Part shown: positions 43,797 to 55,930 of the stretch, one piece after another
Position numbering within the stretch: the stretch's first letter is position 1
Layout: each line of letters opens with the position of its first letter
Notes under the pieces: model-generated
Database searches by the model: none
What the model saw: only the letters and a program-made list of their open reading frames with translations
Told to the model about the DNA's origin: nothing
Translations under genes and position numbers: made by a program
Source of the DNA: Carallia brachiata
Lineage: Eukaryota; Streptophyta; Magnoliopsida; Malpighiales; Rhizophoraceae
NCBI GenBank assembly: GCA_021464245.1
Contig: JADCRB010000114.1
Coordinates: 3,844,001 to 3,908,000, forward strand
Direction: 5' to 3'
DNA: 64,000 nt

Positions 43797-46098
43797 ATGG
43801 CAGCCCTTGCTTCCATCAGCTTACGCTCAACAGCTTCTTCTTCTCCTTGTTCCTCTTCTTTGTTCGCTAACTTCCAACCTGCAGCACCAGCTTCCACTTC
43901 AAGAATTTCTCAAGACCACAGTTTTCCCTTCTCCTCTGTAAGAACTAATGGACCTTTAATGGGAAGATTATCTTCTCATGCAGTTTCAAGGGGCCTAAAA
44001 GTCCTTGGCGCAGCAACAAAACCTGCCAAATCACCAGGTGTGTGCTCCAACAAAGCAGCATTACCACTAATTGTGGAAGAAACGGATTTTTTTATTAATT
44101 AATTAATTTATTTTTTTTGTGCTTACCATGTTTGTCTTCACCCTCTGGCCATGTTTGTGATTTGTTTTCCTTTGTACTTTTGGAGGGTTCAGCTGAAGAA
44201 GAGTGGAAAGTCAAGAGGGAGGTTCTTCTGCAGAAAAAGGTCTGTGTCTGTGTGCGTGTATATATACACATGAATATGTAAGCAAGCATGCATTAGAAAC
44301 CATTTTTCCCATAAGGATGACTGGCTCTTTCACCCAAATTAGTTGGATCCAAATCTAAGGATCACTTCTACTGCAATTGCATGCAGTGGAGGACTGAAAT
44401 TTAATTACCCCATTTTAAAACAACGATTGGATATACATGCTTTGTCCAAACATTCCGCTTTTCCTTGTAAACATAAACACAACTTCTGATGAAGCATGAA
44501 AAATGGGCAACGAACAATAGAATGATGATTGATTGACCGAGAAATAGTTATCCTATAAAGCTACATAAGGAACCAAACATTACATTACAGTGTGGAATGC
44601 TGACTTTGACCCATCAAGATAAAAAGGCTTAGTAAGTTCTTCCTGTGTTTGTAGGTAAGGAGTGTGGAAGTAAAGGAAGCTCTGCGGCTTCAAAAAGAGA
44701 ATAACTTTGTTATACTCGATGTTCGGCCAGAAGCTGATTTCAGAGAGGTTTGTACTGAAAAAGGTGTTGTTTCCATCATGAAAAACCAAAAATGAAAAGA
44801 AAAAGAAAGAGTAATTGTCACCGTTTAAATGAACTTCCTTGGCAGGCTCATCCACCCGGTGCAGTGAATGTACAAGTTTATAGGCTTATAAAGGAGTGGA
44901 CAGCCTGGGACATTGCTAGACGTGCTGCATTTGCATTTTTTGGCATCCTTGCCGGCACAGAAGAGAATCCTGAGTTTATACAAGGTCAGATGAGTAGAAC
45001 CACTGTCTTAATTTGTTATAAAATTGATGTGATTGGAAGAAACTGAGTTAACAAAATTTCTGCTAGCAGCTGTCGAATCGAAGATAGATAAAAATGCCAA
45101 GATAATAGTTGCTTGCTCAGCCGGGGGTACTATGAAGCCATCACCAAATCTTCCTGAAGGTCAACAGTCAAGGTCTGCCATCTTCTCTGGTTGAAAAGTT
45201 CGTTTATTTTTAATTTCACTCGCTACATTTGTACTGAAATCTGTGGTAAGGTTATTGATATTACAGACGGTCTAGGTGGAATTAATGAGATGTGTAAACA
45301 AAATAACATCTTATGACAATTAATTAATGAGAAAAAGTTTAGCGCTAGATGAGAGAGTCTGACTCGAATTCATCAATGCTCGAGTGAAGTCTTTTTCTAT
45401 GAGTTAGGTTAAATAAGGTACACATAGGAGTTACTTTAATTTTGACCCACTCTATAAACGCACAGTGTGGCCATACATAGGAGAAACATGCATGTATATT
45501 TAACAAAATGCAACCAAATTATTAATTTGTGTAATAATTTTCTTTTAGGAAATTTTTTTTTTTCAAAGTTAAAAAGTTTACACTTTTAAATTATAGGATA
45601 ATACTCATCTAGTTTTAAATTTTAATTTTATTTTTTCACATTTTATGAATACAATTACACTAAATTAGAAGCTAATTGCACTTTATTAGTAGCGTATGAT
45701 GCAAATATGCGGCTACACAGTATGGATATGAAACCAATAGGGAACGAAGAACTCATTTATGTATATTTCCTCAAACTCTTTTTTTTTTTTTTTTTCTCGC
45801 CGGTTACTTTAGTATTACAACGGAACAAGATGATGACAATAGATATATATAACCGAACTCAACTAAATTTGGGATTGAAACTTTCTTGTTATTGTTTTTT
45901 GTTGCTTTAGTGGGTAGTAGGTTGCTTGTACACTGCCATTGAGGAAGATCTCGAAGGCTAATTTATTTTCCTACTTGCTGCAGATCACTCATAGCAGCCT
46001 ACTTGTTAGTCCTTAATGGCTATACAAATGTCTTCCACTTAGAAGGAGGCCTCAATGCATGGTTCAAAGAGGGCTTGCCAGCAGTTTCTGAAGAATGA
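43797..46098 (+). CDS. STR14: Chloroplast rhodanese-like protein 14 (STR14-like)
   Basis: Six exons with canonical borders: 43797-44037, 44193-44239, 44655-44747, 44846-44984, 45070-45172, 45984-46098, giving 245 residues. The Ser/Ala-rich N-terminus (about residues 1-70) is a plastid transit peptide. The single rhodanese domain runs from VRSVEVKEALRLQKENNFVI through LDVRPEADFREAHPPGAVNV to the active-site loop VACSAGGTMKPS (Cys present) and LEGGLNAWFKEGLPAV at the end. The sequence resembles Arabidopsis At4g27700/STR14. Rhodaneses transfer sulfane sulfur; the in vivo substrate of STR14 is unknown. The frame is intact and no duplication covers it. The 3' UTR runs to about 46600. Confidence 0.9.
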
Positions 46099-47441
46099 AA
46101 CATTCTGTGTATTAAAGATGGTGCTTCCAGAGGTGGTTTTTTTTTTTTGGTCCCAAGAGAAGATGATAATGTACTCGGACAATCCGGCTTAACCATAGAT
46201 CGAAAAAATTAAGACTGAGTTCTAATGATTGTGTAATTTCGCAAGACCTTTCTCTAGCCAAATCTTCAGGCCATGTCAAATTCTGTGTTAAGATTTAGCT
46301 TGACATTGATTTTATTACAAAGAATACCGATTCAATATTAGATTGATGAGACCATGATGGTTAACATTACCCCAGGCCCACAGCAATCTCTAAATTACTA
46401 CCAAGGCACTCTAAAGTGTTGTAGACCATTTTGACCAGCTATGTGTAGATTGCTTTGATATTCTCATGTCAGCCTCTGTCCAACTGTTTCTTTTATTTTG
46501 TGAAGATTTTTTTTATTTTGTGCAGATTTTTTTAATATTCTCGTGTCAGTTTGTACGAAATCGTTTTATATTAATGTAAAGATTTCTTATGCTCAACAAA
46601 AAATAAAATAAAAAACTAAAAATAAAGTGTGTACTTACGCGTACTCAGAATGCACAATCATCTAAAAACTAGAATGGCATAAACATACATTATTGACATT
46701 CCAGCTCAATTTTCTTTCTATCATTGTTTCTCACTGCAATGATAAGTTGGTCAAATCTTCGGAAAAACACAAGCGCATTAAAGAATTTATGCATCCTCCT
46801 ATTTGCAAGTTATGACAAGGCGGTTAGTGCCCAAAATTCGTGTAGTCGGCTTGATCTTAAAAAGTCGGAAGATAATGCATTTTTCACTGTGTCAGCCTAC
46901 AAAATATGTGTTCCATCATTCAGTGCTCAATTGCGCGGAGAAGACGAATGAACATAATAGGCCAATGTTTCCAGCAATGAGTCTACCAGTCATTATGGGA
47001 CATAATAGAACAGTTTGATAAGCCAACCTAGTTATCAGATCATAGTAATACATGACATGATCTGCTAATCATCCCATCATCCAGTGCATTTCAAGCCCAT
47101 CTCAAATGACAGTTTGAATAACACAAAGCATCATTTCTGGATTAGTTTACAGGAGACTTCTGTTGCACAACAGGGAAAATCAGATGAATTCCAAATGTTG
47201 ACCTCATTAGAAATTGACAAGAGAAGTTAAACCAAATGAATTCTCGATGAGATCCATCACTTCCGCTCTGTTGTTTTCTGGCTGCTGAAAAGCCACAGAA
47301 AAATTCAGTTTCACTCCTTCAAAGGAAAACATTTTGGGACAGCAGAATGAAAAACTAAAGGCCCAAAGAAGCACTGTTATCTTCCGGCTGCAATGCAGAT
47401 ACATTGACCTGCGAAAGAACCTCTCTGTGTCCCAACTGCTG
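46099..47441. other. Convergent region STR14 / MED18
   Basis: Two 3' UTRs and short intergenic DNA. Small frames on both strands (46724, 46803, 47207) lack support. Confidence 0.55.
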
Positions 47442-50400
47442 CTATAAGGTTGTGCCTCCACCATCTGACATGAGAGATGCAGCAGCGGCTGCGGCAGTAG
47501 GAACAACCCCCGTTGAAACACCTGGTTTTGACAAGTGCAATAGCCTGCATAATAAATTCAAATTCAGCAACCATTGGAAAATCCCTGATTGAAACCCATA
47601 AAATCATAACTGCTCACTCTTTTAGTTACCCTCCCTGCTGAACCTTTGGTAAAAGTGAACAGAATTCACTCAGACACTAGATTTACAACCTTCAAAGAAA
47701 TGTCAAGATAAGAAAATAACAATTGTATGATCTAAATGTGTCAAATATCCACAACTAAACATGGCATGAGCAAAGAAAACCTTATAGGGCAATGTGTCAT
47801 GTATCCCCCAAAAAAAAATTTTCCATTTAAAATATGTCGTCACAGAACTTACGGGGCAAGGTACTCGCAAAAAGACGACACTGCTGCAACAACTTCAGAA
47901 TAATTTTCAGATGTTGCTGGGGCTGTCACATCAACCAGCTGTATCCCAGGGGTGACCAGCACAGCTTCATCAGTTGCATGTAATTTGAGCATTCTGTAAA
48001 CGGAGGACACTGTAACCGAAATTGAAGCACCCCTTTGGAAATGGAAGGCAAATCCCTCTCTCAGCAACTCATGGTCCAATTTATATCCAAGAGCATAAAA
48101 CATGCGTAGTACATTCTTGCTTGCTTTACTCTCCACCATGGTCCTTACAAGAACAGAGATTTGCTCAGCACCAGCACCCCTCATTGCACCTCCAACATGC
48201 TTAACAGTCCTAAAATATAGAATATTTCATCAGATAATGCAAAGTAACAAATGTAAAACTAAAACCATGATAAGAACAACTTCATACCTTACCAAGTAGG
48301 TTCAGGCTGCCCAAGATCACACAAGAGCCGAACCTCTGATGTTACATGTCCTGGAAAACAGAATTGTGAATACAGAACCACCATAAATTTTACTGAATAT
48401 GCACAAAGTGTGAATGAAAAGAGGCTGTGGAGAATTAAAATATCAAATATGATTCCAATTTTTCAGTTTGTGAAGTGCTAAAATGTTTCTGCCATCTCCA
48501 AAGAATGGAGGGTCCTTACAATCATGCAAGATCCAAGAAGTTCTAATCAAAGGCAAAACAGCTGGCAAGTAAATGTATGTTTGTGAAAGGCCATGATATA
48601 AATAATTAAGTTAAAAGGGAAGATGATCCAATAGTTGCATCGTAACAAGAGAATAGCATCTTCCATAATTCACAATAGCTTAGCCGTTTCAGCATTGCAT
48701 AAAAGCAATCAAGAACTTGTGTAAAAAATTATATTCTGTTCTTACCAAGATTTGGACTACTTTTGAGACATAACTCATGAATCCTCAAGCGTTCTTTGTG
48801 AACACCACACAGACCTTGGAGAAGAATTTCAAGGGCCTCAACATGCTGCAAGAGGAGTGAAAATGTTAAAGCGAGGAAAAATTATAAGAAATTCTATGCA
48901 ACATCCCTGTTCACCTTCTAGAATTGCAAAACATTAAAAGAATTTAAACCAGAAAAATACAAACAACACAACATTCTCATTAGCACTTGGACATCAAGTG
49001 CGTGAAGCTCAATCAGAACACATAACAAACAAATAAAAGAAGTTTAAACAGCAGAAGAGATGGAAATGTGATTGAAGTGATGGATTGGACTGCCGGCTTG
49101 AATTTGGAATTTGAGGGTAAAGTTCCATCTTTGAGGCACAATCAATAGTCAAAATGACAAAAGACAAACAAACAGCAAGCACTCAAGCACATATCCACAA
49201 AAACAAACAAGAAACATCAAACCCTAAAACTACATTATTAGACTTAAGTAATAACAAGTAGCAATGCAATCCCATAAAATAACATTTAACAGTTTATTTA
49301 TTTATTTATTTTACGAATTCAATCATCAAATGGCCCATATCACTTTGATGTCATTTAAAGACACTTTTGTGAAGCCAAAAAGTCCCTCTTAGGGAAATGA
49401 TAACATAGTTTGTCTAAAAAAGTAACGTAAAAAAATTACATATGTATGAATAAACAAGCTCAAGAACACTGCTTGAAATTGAATAATTATCCAGAGTCAC
49501 CCAATATATCAACAATAACAACAAAACCTTAACAACAAATTTATCAGGCCAGTTACATGATCTTTTCCCACTATTTTGTCAAGAACACTGCTTGAAATTG
49601 AATAATTATCCAAAGTCACTCAATATATCAACAATAACAACAAAACCTTAACCACAAATTTATCAGGCCAGTTACATGATCTTTTCCCACTATTTTGTTA
49701 TATTATGAGCCATGTCTCAAGGAAATGCACAAGCTCAAGGACAAAGCTAAAATGAAATAATTATTCAACCACACAAAGATATCAGAAACAGAATTCCTTG
49801 TAAAATGATATTGATAAAAAATGATGGATCAGATTCCTGGCTTGGATTCTCTACAGAGAAAGATCGCTCAGATTATTCACCTTCGATCATTTGGGGAAAT
49901 AATCATCACTTCCATCTCTAAAACATTGAGTACTCATCTTCATACAGTTAATCTAGAAATGCAACATAACGAAATCATAAATATATGAATTCACAAGCTC
50001 CAAAACACAACTTCAAACACAACAATTATCTAAAGTCACTCAATAATAACAACAATAACCAAGCCTTAATACCAAACTTAATTGGGTTCGTCGGCTACAT
50101 GATCTTTCCAACAACTTCGTTCTATTATGAACTAAGTTCGGTGTGAGTGCACAAGAGCAAGGACACAACTTAAAATGAAATAATTATCCAAAGTCAACCA
50201 AAAGATAAAAAGACATCGTTATTTGTAAAATAACATTGATCGGAAAAATGATGGATCAGATTCCTGGCTTGGATTCTCTAAAGAGAAAGATCGCTCAGTT
50301 TATTCACCTTCGATCATTTGGGGAAATAATCATCACTTCCATCAATAAAACATAGAGAATATTGATAAAAATCCAATATGGAAAAATTAATCAAATGAAA

Positions 50401-50934
50401 AGTAACATAACCAAATTATAAATATGTGAATGCACAAGCTCAGGAACACAGCCTAAAATGAAATAATAAATCAAAGTAACCCAAATATATCAGAAAACAT
50501 AATTCTCCATAAACCAATATTGATTTAACAAAAAAAAAACTGATGGATCAGATTCATGGCTTGGATTCTCCGAAGAGAAAGGTCGCATAGTTTATTCAGC
50601 GTCGATCATTTGGGGAAATAATCATCATATCCATCATTAAATCACTGAATCAAGAAAATCAAGGCAAACTATAATTGCTTCAAACTAACAGACCAAACCC
50701 ATGTAAATGTAAGTACATACACACATTCAAATGCTACTATAAAAAGACAACAGACATCCAGAGCCATGCAGTTTTCAACACTCAAACACAACATGCAGCC
50801 CTATACTACAAGGAAATTGATTGCCAACTGAGACATCCACCACATCCTAACAAACAGAAAAAAAAAAAGAAAAATGGGGGCTGCTTATAAAAATCTACCT
50901 GTGTCTCAATAATTCCCTGTATCACGCATTCCAT
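47442..50934 (-). CDS. MED18: Mediator complex subunit 18
   Basis: Five exons: 50899-50934, 48746-48845, 48293-48350, 47853-48209, 47442-47544. All borders are GT-AG and the phases close, giving 217 residues (plant MED18 is about 219). The start is MECVIQGIIETQ. HVEALEILLQGLCGVHKERL, EVRLLCDLGQPEPTW, AMRGAGAEQISVLVR and MFYALGYKLDHELL follow, then the C-terminus SKPGVSTGVVPTAAAAAASL to GGGTTL. This matches plant MED18 along its whole length. MED18 is a head-module subunit of Mediator in the nucleus, linked in Arabidopsis to transcription termination, flowering and defence. Intron 1 is 2 kb and full of tandem repeats. The gene is single-copy here and intact. Confidence 0.93.
49460..49697. repeat. 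Tandem duplication 2 x 119 bp in MED18 intron 1
   Basis: Two adjoining copies (49460-49578 and 49579-49697) start TCAAGAACACTGCTTGAAAT and end CCCACTATTTTG, with a few substitutions. The unit includes the AACAACAAAACCTTAA...TACATGATC motif typical of a widespread plant repeat. Confidence 0.92.
49821..50635. repeat. Three spaced copies of a 95-bp repeat in MED18 intron 1
   Basis: Copies begin at 49821, 50248 and 50541 (ATGATGGATCAGATTCCTGG to TCATCACTTCCATC). The sequence between them (AAGCTC..GAACAC..AAAATGAAATAATTATCCAAAGTCA) is also repeated, so the intron grew by tandem duplication of units of about 290-430 bp. Confidence 0.9.
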
Positions 50935-51269
50935 GGTTTTTCTGAATCCTCCAAAAGCCCCCTTATATCACAAATGGAATCAAATAATAGCACCGCTTAT
51001 CATATTGAATCTATAATTTGAAAAAATTAAAAAAAAAAAACCCTGAATTTTCAATGAAAAGAAAATTGAAGAACAAATATAAAAGAGGGGATTTGGGGGG
51101 TGTGCTTCTCTCAGACAAATGCCTCGATTCGTCGTCAGAGAAATTGAATGGAATTACGGATCGGACTCGTCATCTTTTTGAATCATCACCGAGAAACACC
51201 AACCCCCACACATAATCAAACATAATCAAAGAGAGACTAAGATGAAACCCTCAAACTGAAGAAAATTAC

Positions 51270-51348
51270 CTCAGCGCAATGAGAGGCTGGCCGTGACAAC
51301 AACCTATGAGACTGAGGGAAGGCGGTGGGCTAGTCGTCTTCTTATAAG
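51270..51348 (-). promoter_or_regulatory. Putative MED18 core promoter and non-coding first exon
   Basis: On the minus strand a TATA-like CTTATAAG (51341-51348) precedes a GC-richer stretch that ends at CTGAG with a GTAATTTTC donor at 51270. This could be a 5' UTR exon spliced to a site just upstream of the ATG at 50934. It is inferred from motifs only. Confidence 0.35.
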
Positions 51349-51399
51349 ACTACGTTAGGACAACTGCTAGGGTTTTCGATAACTAGCGAAATACCTAAT

Positions 51400-52169
51400 T
51401 TGCCCATCACATGTTGCCCTGGATTTAGGGTTTTATGATATCTCTCAAGTGTTGTGCGGCGCCGTGGAATGACTGTGTGGCTGGCTCTAGTTGCTACAAA
51501 TCCACCTCTCTTTCAGGCCTAGTCAGCGCACTGGCCCACGAAGTCCAATTATGGGCCTTTTGTTTGACAAAGCCCAGACGCCAGCTTGTTTAAAAGCTTC
51601 AGCAGGTGTTGGTTTTGTTATTGGTCGTTACTATTTTTACTGATTGTTAATTATTATTACTGATTATTGATTATTGTTACTTATTATTATTATTAATAAA
51701 TAAAATTGAAATTATAATATTTAGTTAAATCAATATTTGCTGTTGTTGATCAACTAATAAAATAATCATTTTAAGTATTTTATTTCTATTTTATTTATAA
51801 TAAATAATTTTTTTACTTTTAATTAATTTAAACTAATTTTAGAAAAATATATCTTATATATTAATAAATAAAAATTTATAAAATGTGTATTTTGAAAATC
51901 AACTATAATTTATGAAAAAAAATTTTAATTTTTATTGTATAAATTATTGTATTTAAAAAATATTATTAATTTTATTATGTAAATAATTTTTACACAACAA
52001 AAACAAAAAAAAGAAAAGTGAGCATATTTAAGATAATTTTCTTTTTATACTGAAAATATAGTGCCTACATAAAGTTTCAATCAATTAAATATTATTTTAT
52101 TATATCCTCTTACAATCTCCATAAAGAAAAGTTGAAAAAAAAATGATTTTAATGATTATAGCCTCCTCT

Positions 52170-52223
<54 letters not shown>

Positions 52224-52560
52224 AAAAAAACAAAACAAATATTTTTAATGCTTATCTCTTTCTGTACGGCTTGCAGCATTTCACACTAGACAATATATCT
52301 CCTCCGTGGCGCGTGTCTTTTTCAAAGTTAATTTGGTAATTCGTCTTTTCGTCAGTTACTGATGGAAATAAAAGTAAGAGAATCCTTACTTTTTAAATCA
52401 TCAACTGTTTTTACAATGTATCAACAATAGTAATCCCCTAAGACAATAACCAAACACTAATTCGACACACTTTTTAATTTCTATCAGCAACCACAACACT
52501 CAATAGTAAAATTAAATAGCCCCTCTGGTTACTTTCGTTGCCAAAGTTAAGCGATTGCAA
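51400..52560. other. AT-rich intergenic DNA
   Basis: No gene. It includes a long (CT)n microsatellite at 52165-52219. Confidence 0.6.
52165..52219 (+). repeat. (TC)n microsatellite
   Basis: About 27 TC units with a single CC interruption near 52190. Confidence 0.95.
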
Positions 52561-52574
52561 AGAATTTTGTATTT

Positions 52575-53192
52575 ACAAATATATGAATTTTGCTCACTAT
52601 CTTTATTTATTTTGAGAATTTTATTTATAACGCTTTTTTATTTTAAATTATGCTCTCAACGTTTCTGCCGTCAATTTTTTTTGTCCTCTGCCGTTAGTTT
52701 GTCGTTAAATTTAACATTTAACAGTCCAATTATCATCACGTTGTCTAATTTGAATAACATATGACATAAAATAATGATCTGCATTTAAAGTGATGATCTA
52801 TCATATTTTGTCATTTTCTGATTAGTTCTGTTCAGACATTTGTTTATTATAGTGTATACAGATTACAAAATCTTTATTTTTATTTTTACTTTTAACTTTA
52901 TAAAATTATAAATAACATTTTCTTTTGATTTTTTAAAAATTATAATATTTGAAAAATTTTTTTAAAAAAATAATTAGATATTAGATTATCACTGTATACT
53001 CACATGTTATTCAAATTAGACGATATGATGATAATTGTATTGATAAATGTTAAATTTAACGGCAAACTAACGGCGGAGGGCAAAAAAGATTGACGATAGA
53101 AACGTTAAGGGTATAATTTAAAATAAAAATACGTTGTGAACGAAATTTTCAAAAAGAGTAAAGATGGAGAGTAAAATTCATATGTTTGCCTT
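52575..53192. mobile_element. Long-TIR MITE/foldback element (about 618 bp)
   Basis: The left arm (52575 to about 52780) and the reverse complement of the right arm (about 52985-53192) match along about 200 bases. Examples are TATGAATTTTGCTC against GAGTAAAATTCATA, and CGTTAAATTTAACATTTA against TAAATGTTAAATTTAACG. No coding capacity. The target duplication is not clear. Confidence 0.8.
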
Positions 53193-55460
53193 TTGAATTC
53201 CAAGCAAGATCGATTAATTAAAAAAAAAAAAGGATTCGAGTGTGTTTTTGGATAACATTTGAAATAAAGTTATTAAAATTTCAATTCAGATTATATATGA
53301 AGCCAATTAACGGCAGGATTTTGGTAGAGTTTTTACCTAAATTATAGGGCCAATGAAATCCCGATCCGACAATCCTTATTTCCTTTAAATTTAGTTTTTG
53401 TGTTGAAACTCAACCTTATTAATGAAAAAAAAGAGGCTTGGGTTCTCAATTTATGCAGCTAAATCCATTATTTTATTTTTTATTTTTACAAAACTAAAAT
53501 TTAAAATTAGATAAGTATTACCTTAAAATTTAAAGTGTAAATCCACCATAATACATACTTTTCTTGAAAAAAATATTAATAAAATATTCAAATTGGTACA
53601 CATATAAATAAAATTATAAAGATATATTTTTATTTAAATTTGAATACTAAATATAGGTAAGCAAGTAAGTATATGCAAATGAAATCTTTGATTTTAAAAA
53701 ATTACTCTTTAATTCTACGAGAAGAGAATTATTGTAATTTTTTTCATTATTGTTGAGTTGATATGTATAAATGTTTACATGTGAGCTTTATATATTAAGA
53801 TTAATTAAATTTTATTTTCTCTTTATTTTTAATAAAATCTTATAGGTATATGATTCAATCCATAACATCTAAAATCGATTCGATTGTAAGTAAGAATTCA
53901 ATTTTAACAACTTTCATTTGAAATAAAAGAAAGAAAGGCTAGGAATAAATAAATTTTAGGTGTACTAGGTTGCACAGACACGAACACAAAAATACGAACA
54001 CAATATATATAAATACAGCAGCGACATGTTAATTTTTAAAAAATTAAAACACAGACAAAGTATAGATATGCGTGTGCATACATATAGACACGCGTTTTTA
54101 TACACATATAAATATAAGTAAATATTATTATTTAAAATAAAATATAAATTATAACTTAAAATACAACATATATAAATTTAATTTTTGTTATTAAAATATA
54201 TGTCATAAAATATTTTTTAAGTATATCTAATATCTCATAATGTATATTAAATAATTACCGACACCAAAAAGCATAAATTTAAAACAAAAAATTCAAATCT
54301 TCTCTCTTTCCTCCCATTTAAAGAAAAAAAAAAAAAAAAACGATGGCCTATCACTGTCAGCCATGTGATGGCAACAGGCCATCCTTCCTCTTTTAATTTT
54401 TTTTAATTTTATTTTTCATTTTTTAAGGCTTATTTGAAACATGTTTTTAGTATATTTAAGCCGTAGTTAATTTTATTTTTCAAATTTTTTTAATTAACAT
54501 TTTTTAGTGTATCAGATACATATCTATATAGTGTCCAATGCACATCCAACTCTTACACAACTCTAAATTTAGAATATCTGTGTATCCTTGTAATTGTAAA
54601 ATTATCAATGCCCCATACACGAACAAGCTACGGAGAAAACTGGGGCAATTTTATACATTCATAAGGTAATTATGTTTACCATGCAATTTTCCCTCTTTTC
54701 TCTCGGATTGGTTGAGATTAAGAAATAGGATCCGCATAAATTTTTTTCACTATTTTCTTAAGCCTTTTTCCTTTTCCACATCCAATATTCAAACAATAAA
54801 TTATTCTCCTTTCATGGTTTTTTTTCCCTACATTTTATTTCTCGCTCTTGTCTCTGAAACCAAACAAAGTAGTGGTAAACCAAGATATCCGTATTGAACT
54901 CATTAAGTTTTGATTTGAAGGGCTTTTTTCGAGCAATTTGGTTTGATTTTGGTTTTAGAATTTGAAAATGTGTAATTATGGCACGGTGACAAAAATTGCT
55001 AGCAACTGAACCAACACCAATTAAGAACGATTATACACGGATCTAAATAGACCCATCGGTTATTCATTTTTTGCTCCACATAAGAGACAAGAAGCCAGAT
55101 ACTGCTTGTATAGGTTAGTGATAAAATCGCGTGAATTCTTAGTTTAAAGTTTATGATTCAATCTTTTGTTTTACAAACTACAACAATAAAAACAAAAATA
55201 AAAAAGCAAAGAAGTGAGAATTTAAAGCAAACAAGATGATCTGGTTAACATCTCTTGGTGGTATTGAGATTCTCTTCTATAATGTTATACACATAATGAG
55301 AAATGTAGGAATTATATTGTGCCTAGTTAAAAAGAAGAAGATTCTTCATATCCAAAAAAATTAAAACATCAAAACAAAAATAAAAAAAATTAACGCAAGG
55401 GCTGCAAAGTTTCGCGGCATGCCTCCCTTAATGCAAATTTGGCCTACTTTACTGATGAGA
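53193..55460. other. AT-rich intergenic DNA with a GACAC-type repeat
   Basis: Between about 53965 and 54560 lies a stretch beginning CACAGACACGAACAC and ending GTATCAGATACATATC...GTGTCCAATGC. It resembles the pair of GACAC-rich ends seen around 2120/4143 and 26300/29390. It may be a dispersed element with degenerate inverted ends. Nothing else is supported. Confidence 0.35.
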
Positions 55461-55462
55461 TA

Positions 55463-55930
55463 TACATTTATTTAGTCATAAACCTTTAGATTTTTTTTAT
55501 TTAAATTTTAAATTTTTTTGAGATTTCATTTCAGTTCTAAACTTTTTGATTTTATTTCAAATCAGTCCTTCCGTTAATCAAACCGTTAAAAATGACTGTT
55601 GACTAACGAAAATTTTTTTAAAAAGGTAAAATACACTATTTTAATTCACCAGTTAATATAAATACGTTGTGTAATCTTAAAAAAATAAAAAAACCTAATA
55701 TCTCAACTTACATTTGAGAGTAAAATATAAGTATTTAATAATAAAAAAAATTTAAATAATATATTTTACCTTTTTAAAATAATTTTTGTTAGTTAACAGT
55801 AATTTTTAACAGTTTAACTAATAGAAGGACTGATTTAGAGTAAAATTAAAAAATTTAAGACTGAAATAAAATTTTAAAAAAATTTAAAATTTAAAACAAA
55901 ATTAAAATTTTAAAATTAAATAAATGTAAA
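55463..55930. mobile_element. Long-TIR MITE/foldback element (about 468 bp)
   Basis: The outer left sequence (TACATTTATTTAGTCATAAA, 55464 on) pairs with the right end (TTAAATAAATGTAAATC). Inside, GTCCTTCCGTTAATC pairs with ACTAATAGAAGGAC and AAAAAGGTAAAATA with TATTTTACCTTTTT. Arms are about 180 bases. No coding capacity. Confidence 0.75.

Noticed and set aside
46724..46951. 75-codon plus-strand ORF between STR14 and MED18
   Set aside because: No homology and no splice or promoter context; likely intergenic.
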